From: GCA-2720865 sp047630275
Lineage (GTDB): Bacteria; Bdellovibrionota; Bacteriovoracia; Bacteriovoracales; Bacteriovoracaceae
NCBI GenBank assembly: GCA_047630275.1
Contig: JBLHVN010000001.1
Coordinates: forward strand, 1 to 64,000
Reading direction: 5' to 3'
DNA: 64,000 nucleotides
The notes beneath the pieces are model-generated. The model had not been told where the DNA came from and ran no database searches. It saw nothing but the letters and a program-made list of their open reading frames with translations. Shown here in pieces: positions 1 through 7,971 of this stretch; position 1 is the stretch's first letter, and every line of letters starts with the position of its first letter. A program made the translations under genes and the position numbers.

Positions 1-85
1 TCCCATCCCGAACTCGGAAGTTAAGCTCTTTAGCGGCGAAGGTAGTGCACGGGAGACTGTGTGTGAGAATAGCAGGTCGCTCCTT
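1..85 (+). rRNA. rrf: 5S ribosomal RNA, 3' part
   Basis: The window opens inside a 5S rRNA gene. The segment CCCGAACTCGGAAGTTAAGC (positions 7-26) matches the highly conserved loop B/helix III region of bacterial 5S rRNA. It is followed by the loop E/helix IV region (GGTAGTGC, GGGAGACTG) and the closing strand (GGTCGCTCC). The 5' third lies outside the window and the 3' end is placed only to within a few bases. A strong terminator follows directly, so this is the end of an rRNA operon. Confidence 0.93.
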
Positions 86-92
86 TTTTAAT

Positions 93-126
93 AAAACCCC
101 TAGTTTCGGCTAGGGGTTTTTTTTTA
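93..126 (+). terminator. rRNA operon terminator
   Basis: An 11-bp perfect stem (AAAACCCCTAG, 93-103, pairing with 110-120) encloses the loop TTTCGG, and the 3' arm runs into a long T tract. It sits just after the 5S rRNA, so it is the factor-independent terminator of the rRNA operon. Confidence 0.92.
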
Positions 127-130
127 TCTC

Positions 131-186
131 CAGGATGGACGGTATGCACGCGAAGGCAGGAGCCGAGAGCGGGCGCTCTTTTTTAT
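131..186 (+). repeat. Possible dispersed repeat with short palindrome
   Basis: This non-coding stretch contains ATGGACGGTA (135-144) and AAGGCAGGAGCC (153-164). These are followed by a small hairpin, AGAGC (166-170) with GCTCT (175-179), and a T run. The same order (ATGACGGTA, AAGCAGGAGTC, then a palindrome) recurs at 14979-15017. Two copies suggest a dispersed element. The hairpin plus T run could also act as a second, weak terminator after the 5S gene. Confidence 0.35.
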
Positions 187-190
187 GACC

Positions 191-217
191 AAAAAAAAGC
201 CACTCGTTCTGAGTGGC
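191..217 (-). terminator. Terminator of the 247-615 gene
   Basis: GCCACTC (199-205) pairs with GAGTGGC (211-217) around the loop GTTCT. Read on the minus strand, the stem is followed by eight T (A tract at 191-198). It lies about 30 bases past the stop codon of the minus-strand gene ending at 247. Confidence 0.88.
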
Positions 218-246
218 CATTGAAATCCTTGAATATTATAAAATTA

Positions 247-615
247 CTAATCTATGCAGTAAAAATCACCATCGCCAATATGAGCAACGGCTTTTGAGTT
301 TTCATCAAGAACGGCTCCATAAGAATTTCCACCATCACAATCGTCTTCAATTGTGTATACAGCGTGGAATACCTTTCCTGAAATAGTTGAGAAGGATGAA
401 ACCGTTAGGTTTTCGTCAGAGCACTCACTGATATCTTCAATTCTTTGAACTTCTGCTCTCACTTCTGGAGTAAACTCAATTTCTCCACCCTGAAGATCTG
501 TATAATTCTCTTCCTCAAATATTTGATAAAGTGCTCCGTTGTAGAGTTCGCTTGGGATTGTGCAGGCGTAAGTAGCGCTTGAGGCCAATATTGTAAGTGC
601 GATTAATAGTTTCAT
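247..615 (-). CDS. Small secreted protein of unknown function
   Basis: This encodes 122 residues, beginning with a signal peptide (MKLLIALTILASSATYA, probable cleavage after TYA). The mature part is acidic and has cysteines near its start, in the middle (ISECSDE, DDCDGG) and at the C-terminus (FYCID), which could form disulphides in the periplasm or outside the cell. The frame extends further upstream, but an AGGAG motif six bases before the ATG at 615, together with the signal peptide starting there, decides the start. An ATG at 618 is equally in frame. It is a single gene with its own terminator. I do not recognise the family. Confidence 0.65.
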   Translation of the reverse strand: MKLLIALTILASSATYACTIPSELYNGALYQIFEEENYTDLQGGEIEFTPEVRAEVQRIEDISECSDENLTVSSFSTISGKVFHAVYTIEDDCDGGNSYGAVLDENSKAVAHIGDGDFYCID

Positions 616-778
616 CATTTCTCCTGATTCAATTTTTCCGGATAGTAAGCACTTATTACTAAGTGCGCAAGAGAACATAAAGAATATACCCTATCGAAAA
701 TTGATATAACGCATAGCAAGGCCATGGTTATTATTACCTTGTTGGACACAGCCATACTGTAGCGAGTAAAATAATATT

Positions 779-3109
779 ATGTCGGGACTAAATTCTAAAA
801 TCTTAAAAGCACAATTACTTATCCTCTTTCTACTAACAGCAGTGAGCTTCTTTGCTTTCTACTTTCATGATTCTTTGCCAGATAACTTTATGTCTATAAG
901 CTCAGAAGAAAACGGAGTTGGTTTCTTCTCTTACTACAGCAGCTCATTAGTTAGTTTTGTTGGATATTACTCTGGCCCCTGGATATTTTTTCCATTTCTA
1001 AGTTTCTCACTTCTTTATACGTTCTCATTCTCAAGAAGAGATTTTAAATTAGATACATTAAATGCTTTCTTGTTATGTGGGCTCTTTTTAAGTTCAAGCA
1101 TGCTGATCTATCCAAGGTTTCTTGGGGATGGTTTATTCTATCTCTTTGGATCTTATTTAAATCAAAGTGATGTCATTTTCCTGGCCTTCTTTTTTCTTGT
1201 TGCTAGTTTAGCTTGTAGTTTTCGAGGTGGCTTTAGAGACGCTATGGTCTCTACAATGAACTTAACGAGGAATCTCCCAAGCATTCTTAATAGAACTTGG
1301 CATGTATGGAGTTCTTTTTGTGATCGAATGGTTCACAGAACAAGAAGCGTAAGTGACTTATTAAAAAAGAAGATTCCTTCTGGGCTATCTGGTCAGTTAG
1401 AGTGGAAGAAAAATAAAGTTGAATCAAACTCTTCTTACGCTCAGAGTGTAACTCCAATTAGAGAAGAAGTTAAAGTCAGTGAACCTGAAGCTCAGCCGGT
1501 TGTGGCTGAGGCTGTTTATAAAAAAGAAGAAGTTCAGACTAAAGAGGCGGCTAAAAAGATTCTACCTAAAGCTAGACCACAAAGAAGCACTTCTGGCGAA
1601 CAGATAGAAATGAATTATTTCGCAGCTGTTTCTACAGTTTCAATGAAGCGAGAGAACCAACAAAATATTCAACCTGATAGTGAATACTTTAGCGATATTA
1701 TTGCAAGAATTGTTAATACCCTTGAAGAGTTTAGAATAGACGGGGAAATCATTAATATTTTAAAGGGTCCTGTTGTAGATACTTTTGAGTTAAAGCTAGG
1801 TGTTGGTGTGAAGGTCTCAAAAGTAACGAACACTCAAAAAGAATTAAGCATGGCCTTGTTAGGAGCGCCTATTAGGATTGTTTATCCAATGATAGGGAAG
1901 CAAACTGTGGGGATCGAGGTTCCTAGAAACCCTAGAGAGATCATCTATTTAGATGAAGTTTTAAATACTCAAGAATTTAAAGATTCAAAACATAAGCTTC
2001 CCATTGCAATGGGTAAGAATGCATACGGTGATACTTTTGTTGTGGATCTAGCTGCTATGCCTCATATGCTTGTAGCTGGAGCGACAGGAGCTGGTAAGTC
2101 AGTTTTTATCAATGCTTTATTAGTTTCACTCTTAGTTAAAAAATCTCCAGAGCAGATGAAGCTTATCTTGATAGATCCAAAACAACTCGAACTTGCTCTC
2201 TATCAAAAACTTCCTCATTTAATAATGCCCGTCTTAACTGATGCAAAAAGTGCGGCCATAGCCTTGATGTGGGCCGTTCAAGAAATGGAGAGGCGTTATA
2301 CAATCTTAAAAGAAATGGGCGTTAGAAATATCGAAGGCTTTAATCAAAAAGTTAAAAAAGCTGATGGAGATATGCTCGCTTCTATTAAGCAATATTACGA
2401 AGATGATGGAGAAGTTTATGAGCTTCCTTATTTAGTTATTATTGTCGATGAGTTTGCTGACCTAATTTTAACCAAAGCAGGAAAAGAGATTGAATGTAAT
2501 ATTAATAGGCTTGCTGCAAAAGCAAGAGCCGCTGGGATCCACTTAGTTCTAGCAACACAAAGACCTTCAGTGGATGTAATTACAGGTACGATTAAGTCTA
2601 ACTTTCCTACAAGGGTTAGCTTTAGGGTTACGGCCAGCCAAGATTCTAGAACGATTCTCAATACTGTTGGAGCAGAGATGCTCCTTGGAAAAGGTGACAT
2701 GCTCTTTAAGCAAGGAGCCCAAAGTATTCGATGTCATAGCTCCTTTGTTGACGAGGATGAGATCGAAGTCTTAACCGATAAACTTTCATCAATACCAACT
2801 GACTTTAAAACCCAAGCCATGGAGTTTTTAGAAAATGGCGGCGACACAGAGGTTCAGGATGAGTATGCTTATGGATCACACATTGCGTCAATAAATGACG
2901 CAGATATAAAAGATAAAAACCTTTTTGATGAAGCTGTTAGAGTTGTTGCTGAGCAACAATCAGCAAGCGCTTCAATGCTACAAAGACGTCTAAGAGTTGG
3001 TTATAACAGGGCTGCAAACCTCATCGAAGAGATGGAGGCCAAGGGAATAGTAGGTCCTGCTGAAGGGTCAAAAAGACGTAAGGTTTTAGTTCCACCTATG
3101 GGAAATTAA
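779..3109 (+). CDS. ftsK: DNA translocase FtsK
   Basis: This is a membrane-anchored DNA pump that clears chromosome termini from the closing division septum. The 776 residues show about four N-terminal membrane segments (between residues 10 and 150) and a linker to about residue 290. The RecA-like motor follows, with Walker A GATGAGKS (about 434-441), Walker B (IIVDEF, about 553-558) and ATQRPSVDVITG. A winged-helix gamma domain (about 710-770) would read polar guide sequences. The linker is much shorter than in E. coli FtsK and closer to SpoIIIE. No ribosome-binding site is visible before the ATG. Confidence 0.95.
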   Translation: MSGLNSKILKAQLLILFLLTAVSFFAFYFHDSLPDNFMSISSEENGVGFFSYYSSSLVSFVGYYSGPWIFFPFLSFSLLYTFSFSRRDFKLDTLNAFLLCGLFLSSSMLIYPRFLGDGLFYLFGSYLNQSDVIFLAFFFLVASLACSFRGGFRDAMVSTMNLTRNLPSILNRTWHVWSSFCDRMVHRTRSVSDLLKKKIPSGLSGQLEWKKNKVESNSSYAQSVTPIREEVKVSEPEAQPVVAEAVYKKEEVQTKEAAKKILPKARPQRSTSGEQIEMNYFAAVSTVSMKRENQQNIQPDSEYFSDIIARIVNTLEEFRIDGEIINILKGPVVDTFELKLGVGVKVSKVTNTQKELSMALLGAPIRIVYPMIGKQTVGIEVPRNPREIIYLDEVLNTQEFKDSKHKLPIAMGKNAYGDTFVVDLAAMPHMLVAGATGAGKSVFINALLVSLLVKKSPEQMKLILIDPKQLELALYQKLPHLIMPVLTDAKSAAIALMWAVQEMERRYTILKEMGVRNIEGFNQKVKKADGDMLASIKQYYEDDGEVYELPYLVIIVDEFADLILTKAGKEIECNINRLAAKARAAGIHLVLATQRPSVDVITGTIKSNFPTRVSFRVTASQDSRTILNTVGAEMLLGKGDMLFKQGAQSIRCHSSFVDEDEIEVLTDKLSSIPTDFKTQAMEFLENGGDTEVQDEYAYGSHIASINDADIKDKNLFDEAVRVVAEQQSASASMLQRRLRVGYNRAANLIEEMEAKGIVGPAEGSKRRKVLVPPMGN

Positions 3110-3204
3110 CAGACTGAATCAATAGGTCTAAACCTTCGTAATCCCTTACTATAAGGTTGTTCATCCAGTTTCCCTATGCTATTTAATGCATACATTTTTA
3201 TACC

Positions 3205-3301
3205 CTGCGGGCACTCCGCAGAATATCAACATTCGCATCACTGTGGTGGTCCCGAAAGGGTCGTAGGTGCGATTAGAAAACCACCCGTTAAGGAGAAAAT
3301 T
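3205..3301 (+). promoter_or_regulatory. Structured rpsB leader, candidate S2 autoregulatory element
   Basis: The bases before rpsB are rich in potential RNA structure. CTGCGG (3205-3210) pairs with CCGCAG (3216-3221). GGTGGT (3245-3250) pairs with ACCACC (3280-3285), enclosing a CCC-GAAA-GGG hairpin (3251-3260). GCATC (3235-3239) can pair with GGTGC (3266-3270), which would interleave with the previous helix as a pseudoknot. The ribosome-binding site AAGGAG (3290-3295) follows directly. rpsB leaders bound by S2 are known in other bacteria. A similar role here is inferred from position and folding only. Confidence 0.5.
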
Positions 3302-4102
3302 GTGGCTAATGACTTACAATTACAAGAACTACTAGAAGCCGGAGCTCACTTCGGTCACCAGACACACAAGTGGAACCCAAAAATGAAGAAATACGTTTTT
3401 GGTGAAAGAAACGGTATTTACATCGTTGATCTTGGAAAAACTATTCCTCTTGCTAAACAAGCTCATGACTTTTTGAAGAAAACATCTCAAGAAGGAAAGC
3501 CAGTACTTTTCGTAGGAACGAAAAGACAAGCAGCTCAAGCTGTTAGAGATGCTGCTGAATCATGTGGCGCTTTTCACGTAACTAACCGTTGGCTAGGTGG
3601 AATGCTTACAAACTATAAAACAATCAACCTTTCAATCGATAAGCTTCGTAAAGTTGAAAAGATGAAAGAGACTGGTGATTTTGGTCTTCTTACTAAAAAA
3701 GAAAGATCTAAAATCGAAAAAGATATGATCAAGCTTGAGAAAAACTTAGGTGGGATCAAAGATATGAGAAAACTTCCTGGAGCTCTTTTTGTTGTTGATC
3801 CTAACAATGAAAGAATTGCTATCCAAGAAGCTAACGTACTCGGAATTCCTGTAGTTGCTATCACTGATACTAACTGTGACCCTGCTGGAATCTCTTATGT
3901 TGTGCCTGCAAACGATGATGCAATTAAGTCTGTAACTCTACTTGCTGGTTATTTCGCAAGTGCTGTTAGTGAAGGTTCTAAGAGTGTTAAGAAATCCCAA
4001 ACTAATAAAGAAACTGGCGGAAGAGACGCTTCACTTGAAAAAGAAATCATTTCAAAATTTGAAAAAGATATCGACCTTCAAGGTGATGAGACTGCTGAAT
4101 AA
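3302..4102 (+). CDS. rpsB: 30S ribosomal protein S2
   Basis: S2 binds late in small-subunit assembly and is needed for S1 binding. The family pattern is clear: LLEAGAHFGHQTHKWNPKM at the N-terminus, GIYIVDL, VGTKRQA, NRWLGGMLTN, LPGALFVVDP and VVAITDTNCDP. The frame is open back to 3176, but that extension would translate the structured leader. A GTG at 3302, six bases after AAGGAG, gives the normal S2 N-terminus and 266 residues. It is followed by tsf, as in most bacteria. Confidence 0.96.
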   Translation: MANDLQLQELLEAGAHFGHQTHKWNPKMKKYVFGERNGIYIVDLGKTIPLAKQAHDFLKKTSQEGKPVLFVGTKRQAAQAVRDAAESCGAFHVTNRWLGGMLTNYKTINLSIDKLRKVEKMKETGDFGLLTKKERSKIEKDMIKLEKNLGGIKDMRKLPGALFVVDPNNERIAIQEANVLGIPVVAITDTNCDPAGISYVVPANDDAIKSVTLLAGYFASAVSEGSKSVKKSQTNKETGGRDASLEKEIISKFEKDIDLQGDETAE

Positions 4103-4129
4103 TTAATAATTTTTAAAGAGGATATTAAA

Positions 4130-5002
4130 ATGGCAATTACTGCTGCTGCTGTAAAAGAATTAAGAGAACAAACTGGTGCTGGAATGATGGCCTGTAAAGA
4201 CGCCCTTAAGGAAACTAATGGTGATCTTGAAGCTGCTGTTGATTTTCTTCGTAAGAAGGGTCTAGCTGCCGCTCAGAAGAAGCAATCTAGAGTTGCTGCT
4301 GAAGGTGCTGTTGCAACAATCGTTGAAGGTAACCAAGGTGTTATTGTTGAAGTAAACTGCGAAACTGACTTTGTTTCAAAAGGTGATGACTTCCAAAATT
4401 TTACAAAATCAATTGCTGAATGGACGCTTGCTAATAAGCCTTCAGACATCAATGAGCTAAAAGATTCTAAATCTACTGAATCAAATGAATTAACACTTAA
4501 GTGTGGTGAGAAAGTTGATATTAGAAGATTTGTTGCTGCTGAAACTGATGGAGTTCTAGGAAGCTATAATCACGGTGGAAAGATCGGTGTATTAGTTAAT
4601 CTTAAGTCATCTGATAAAGGTGAAAAAGTTCAAGAGCTTGCAAAAGACATCGCTATGCATGTTGCAGCTGCATCTCCTAAGTTTTTAAAAGCTGATGAGA
4701 TTGACGAAGATTATAAGCAAAGAGAAGCAGCTATTTATAAAGCTCAACTTCTTGAAGAAGGTAAACCTGAGAATATGATTGATAAGATCATCATGGGTAA
4801 ACTTGGTAAATTAGCTAAAGAAGTATGTCTAATGGAGCAAGCATTCGTTAAAGATCCAGACATGAACATCAAAAAGCTAATTGCTAGCGTTGGAAGTGAC
4901 ATTGAAGTTGTAGCTTTTCATAAGCTTAACTTAGGTGAAGGTATCGAAAAGAAAGAAGATAACCTCGCTGATGAAGTTGCTAAAATGACTGGTAAACAAT
5001 AG
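4130..5002 (+). CDS. tsf: Elongation factor Ts
   Basis: EF-Ts is the nucleotide exchange factor that recycles EF-Tu. The 290 residues begin with the UBA-like domain (VKELREQTGAGMMACKDAL). They contain the family signature around VIVEVNCETDFVSKGDDF and the dimerisation half (AMHVAAASPKFL). The ribosome-binding site is AGAGGA. The gene is co-transcribed with rpsB, and a strong terminator at 5026-5061 closes the pair. Confidence 0.97.
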   Translation: MAITAAAVKELREQTGAGMMACKDALKETNGDLEAAVDFLRKKGLAAAQKKQSRVAAEGAVATIVEGNQGVIVEVNCETDFVSKGDDFQNFTKSIAEWTLANKPSDINELKDSKSTESNELTLKCGEKVDIRRFVAAETDGVLGSYNHGGKIGVLVNLKSSDKGEKVQELAKDIAMHVAAASPKFLKADEIDEDYKQREAAIYKAQLLEEGKPENMIDKIIMGKLGKLAKEVCLMEQAFVKDPDMNIKKLIASVGSDIEVVAFHKLNLGEGIEKKEDNLADEVAKMTGKQ

Positions 5003-5025
5003 TAAGTAAATTTTCGAATAATTTA

Positions 5026-5061
5026 GGGGACTGTTGCGGAAACGCGAGTCCCCTTTTTTTT
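5026..5061 (+). terminator. rpsB-tsf terminator
   Basis: GGGGACT (5026-5032) pairs with AGTCCCC (5047-5053), with an inner GCG-GAAA-CGC hairpin, followed by eight T. It separates rpsB-tsf from pyrH, which starts 15 bases later, so pyrH depends on read-through or on a promoter I could not identify. Confidence 0.92.
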
Positions 5062-5075
5062 GCATAGGAAGTTGA

Positions 5076-5786
5076 ATGAAATACAAAAGAATACTTCTTA
5101 AATTATCAGGTGAAGCTCTCGCTGGTAATCAAGGTGGGGGCATCTGTCCCGAAACAATCACAAGTTTAGCAGAAGATATTAAAGAGATTCATGAACTCGG
5201 AGTAGAGATCGCCCTAGTTATTGGTGGAGGGAATATTCACCGTGGAGTGGCAGGATCTACCAAAGGAATGGATAGAACAACTTCTGATCATATGGGAATG
5301 TTAGCTACAATTATAAACTCCCTAGCTCTTCAAGATCACCTTGAAAGAATTGGTGTTTTTACTAGAGTTACGACAGCTATTGAAATGCAAGAAATAGCCG
5401 AGCCTTATATTAGAAGAAGGGCCGTAAGGCACTTAGAGAAGAAAAGAGTTATTATCTTTGCCGCAGGTACAGGTAATCCATACTTCACAACAGATACCGC
5501 TGCAGCTCTAAGAGCAAATGAAATCGATGCTGAAGTCATTCTCAAAGCAACTAAGGTAGATGGCATTTACGATAAAGACCCTGTTGGAAATGATGATGCA
5601 GTAAAATACGATAAGTTAAAATTTATCGATGTCTTAAAACAAGAAATTAAAGTAATGGATTCGACAGCAATCTCTCTATGTATGGATAATGAATTAGATA
5701 TCATTGTTTTTAATATTTTCGAAAAAGGGAATATTAAGAAAGTAGTAGAAGGCGCACAAATCGGAACTATTGTTACAAATAAATAG
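5076..5786 (+). CDS. pyrH: Uridylate kinase
   Basis: PyrH phosphorylates UMP to UDP in pyrimidine synthesis. The 236 residues show the amino-acid-kinase fold: KRILLKLSGEAL at the N-terminus, VIGGGNIHRG for phosphate binding, the RRAVRHLEK region, AAGTGNPYFTTDTAAALRA and a KATKVDGIYDKDP segment. The ribosome-binding site is AGGAAG. It leads a run of closely packed genes (pyrH-frr-uppS-cdsA-rseP) seen in many proteobacteria. Confidence 0.97.
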   Translation: MKYKRILLKLSGEALAGNQGGGICPETITSLAEDIKEIHELGVEIALVIGGGNIHRGVAGSTKGMDRTTSDHMGMLATIINSLALQDHLERIGVFTRVTTAIEMQEIAEPYIRRRAVRHLEKKRVIIFAAGTGNPYFTTDTAAALRANEIDAEVILKATKVDGIYDKDPVGNDDAVKYDKLKFIDVLKQEIKVMDSTAISLCMDNELDIIVFNIFEKGNIKKVVEGAQIGTIVTNK

Positions 5787-5795
5787 GAGCATTTC

Positions 5796-6353
5796 ATGTT
5801 AGATGAAATTAAACCAGTTTTAGAAGAAAGTATGACAAAGGCACTTGAGTCTTTAAAACATCAACTAACAAAAGTTAGAACGGGTAGAGCATCTGCAAAC
5901 GTTCTTGATGGAGTCTCTGTCGATTATTATGGTTCATCCACTCCTATCGCTCAAGTTGGTCAAATAAGCACACCTGAGGCTAGGCTTCTTCAAATTCAAC
6001 CCTTTGATAAAACTCTAATTGCAGATATTGAAAAAGCGATTATGGGGGCTAACTTAGGTCTTACTCCTTCTAATGATGGAAACTTAATTAGAATACCATT
6101 TCCAGCACTGACTGAAGAAAGAAGAAAGGATCAAGTTAAGGATATTAAAAAGCTTGGAGAAGATGCAAAGATTGCCATAAGAAATGCAAGAAGAGAGCAA
6201 AACGACCTGGTTAAGAAAGCTGAAAAAGATAAGGCCATCGGTGAAGATGACTCTAAAAAGTTTCAAGCTGAAATTCAAGTTGTTACAGATAAATACGTAA
6301 AACAAGTTGATGAGATCATGGAATCTAAAGAGAAAGAAGTCCTCTCTGTTTAA
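5796..6353 (+). CDS. frr: Ribosome recycling factor
   Basis: RRF works with EF-G to split post-termination ribosomes. The length of 185 residues is typical. The family pattern is visible: LTKVRTGRASANVLDGVSVDYYGS at the N-terminus, QPFDKTLIADIEKAI, GLTPSNDGNLIRIPFPALTEERRK, and a helical C-terminus. It starts nine bases after pyrH behind an AGGAG site. Confidence 0.97.
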   Translation: MLDEIKPVLEESMTKALESLKHQLTKVRTGRASANVLDGVSVDYYGSSTPIAQVGQISTPEARLLQIQPFDKTLIADIEKAIMGANLGLTPSNDGNLIRIPFPALTEERRKDQVKDIKKLGEDAKIAIRNARREQNDLVKKAEKDKAIGEDDSKKFQAEIQVVTDKYVKQVDEIMESKEKEVLSV

Positions 6354-6355
6354 TA

Positions 6356-7144
6356 ATGAAAGAGGCTCTTGAAAATCAATTCAAACATGTTGCAATCATT
6401 ATGGATGGTAATGGTAGGTGGGCAGAAGCGCGTTCTCATACAAGAGTCTGGGGTCATATTCGTGGAAGCCGAATTGTTTCAGAGATTGTTGAAGAGGCAG
6501 ATGACTTAGGAGTTGAATCATTAACTTTATATGCTTTTTCAACTGAAAATTGGAGCCGCCCATTACTAGAAGTTAAGACACTCTTTATGCTTCTTAAGAA
6601 ATTTATTAAGAAAGAAAAGAAACGAATTATAGCTAATGATATCAGATTCAAAGTCATGGGAGATATTTCTCCTCTTCCTGATGATACCAAGTCTCTAATT
6701 TACGAATTAGAAACCTTAACTAAGAATGCAAAGGGTTTAAAACTAAATTTTGCCTTTGGTTATGGTGGTAGAGATGAAATCATCAAATCAGTAAACTGCT
6801 TTATTAAAAAGAACCCAGGAAAAGAATTAACGAAAGAAGACTTGGCCGAAAATTTACTGATTCCTGAAATCAAAGATGTAGACCTTCTTATTCGAACTGG
6901 TGGAGACATGAGAGTCTCAAATTTCCTCTTATGGCAGATTGCCTATGCGGAATTATATTTTACGAAAACAAAGTGGCCGGAATTCAAACGTAGTGAGTTT
7001 AGGCAAATCATTCTAGAAACCAATGATAGAGAAAGACGCTTCGGTTCTGTGGAAAAAAGTGAATCATTAGATGAGAATGAAATGAGAGCCGGTGAAAACT
7101 TAAGATTAATGACTTCTTCAAAGACTCAATGGAGAGGTAATTAG
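6356..7144 (+). CDS. uppS: Undecaprenyl diphosphate synthase
   Basis: This cis-prenyltransferase extends farnesyl diphosphate to the C55 lipid carrier used for peptidoglycan and surface polysaccharides. The catalytic motif MDGNGRWA (residues 16-23, with the key Asp at 17), YAFSTENWSRP, the RIGGD-like RTGGDMRVSNFLLWQ and the YAELYF segments are all present in 262 residues. It begins two bases after the frr stop codon, so the two are probably translated together. Confidence 0.96.
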   Translation: MKEALENQFKHVAIIMDGNGRWAEARSHTRVWGHIRGSRIVSEIVEEADDLGVESLTLYAFSTENWSRPLLEVKTLFMLLKKFIKKEKKRIIANDIRFKVMGDISPLPDDTKSLIYELETLTKNAKGLKLNFAFGYGGRDEIIKSVNCFIKKNPGKELTKEDLAENLLIPEIKDVDLLIRTGGDMRVSNFLLWQIAYAELYFTKTKWPEFKRSEFRQIILETNDRERRFGSVEKSESLDENEMRAGENLRLMTSSKTQWRGN

Positions 7145-7968
7145 TGTCGAATACTAATAAAAGAATTGCTTCGGCACTTGTGCTCTCGTCTCTCGTCGCT
7201 TTCCTTATCTATTTAGGAGCAAAGCCTACGATCGGGTTTGTAATCTTAGTAGGATCTTTGGCCATCGATGAGATCTATTGTAATATCTTTAAGCGAGATA
7301 GATGGAACTTAAATTACTTAATTTCCCAAGCGATCTTGCTAGTGCCTACAATCTTTCTTAACTTTTTTGACAACACCATGGGGTTATTCAACGTTATGAA
7401 TAACGCAGCTGTTTTGTTTAATATCCTACTCGTTGTTTATCTTTTCTATATTAGTATTGAAGGAAACTTTTTGGATTTTGTTTCAAGTAAGTTCCCCGCC
7501 ATCGGTGGGCTAATGGTTGTTCTTCCTGTAACGGCCCTAACTTCTCTCTTTCACTATGGGCAATGGAGAGAGTACTTGGCCGTTCTCCTTCTGGTTAATT
7601 TTGGAATGGATACGGGAGCTTGGTTTTTTGGCAAAAACTTTGGAAAGCATAAGTTATGGAAAGCCGTAAGCCCGAATAAAACAATAGAAGGACTAATTGG
7701 TGGAATAATAACCTCAGGTATTGTTGGGGGAGTTAGTTGGCATCTATTGTTCGATGTAATGTCAGTGCAACTGTTTGTTTTCTTTAGCTTTTTAGGGCTT
7801 ATGTCACAAGTCGGCGATCTCATACAAAGTAAAATAAAAAGACAAGCAGAGGTAAAGGACAGCTCTTCTTTGATCCCAGGCCATGGTGGGGTTTATGATA
7901 GAATAGACAGTCTAATATTCTTAGCTCCGTTTTACGCGCTTGCTTTGAAGTACTTTAACTTTGGTTAA
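7144..7968 (+). CDS. cdsA: Phosphatidate cytidylyltransferase
   Basis: CdsA makes CDP-diacylglycerol, the precursor for PssA encoded downstream. This is a 274-residue multi-pass membrane protein. The C-terminal family signature is visible (SKIKRQAEVKDSSSLIPGHG followed by GVYDRID). The GTG start overlaps the uppS stop by one base. dxr, frequently found between cdsA and rseP elsewhere, is absent here. Confidence 0.95.
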   Translation: MSNTNKRIASALVLSSLVAFLIYLGAKPTIGFVILVGSLAIDEIYCNIFKRDRWNLNYLISQAILLVPTIFLNFFDNTMGLFNVMNNAAVLFNILLVVYLFYISIEGNFLDFVSSKFPAIGGLMVVLPVTALTSLFHYGQWREYLAVLLLVNFGMDTGAWFFGKNFGKHKLWKAVSPNKTIEGLIGGIITSGIVGGVSWHLLFDVMSVQLFVFFSFLGLMSQVGDLIQSKIKRQAEVKDSSSLIPGHGGVYDRIDSLIFLAPFYALALKYFNFG

Positions 7969-7971
7969 TCG

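Noticed and set aside
131..186. tRNA or small RNA gene after 5S rRNA
   Set aside because: No cloverleaf can be drawn and the segment matches a repeated signature elsewhere in the window.
2428..2700. Antisense 90-residue ORF in ftsK
   Set aside because: It lies opposite the conserved motor domain and has no start signal.
3176..3301. Longer S2 protein starting at the ATG at 3176
   Set aside because: The extra 42 residues have no counterpart in S2, would translate the structured leader, and a GTG with AAGGAG gives the normal N-terminus.
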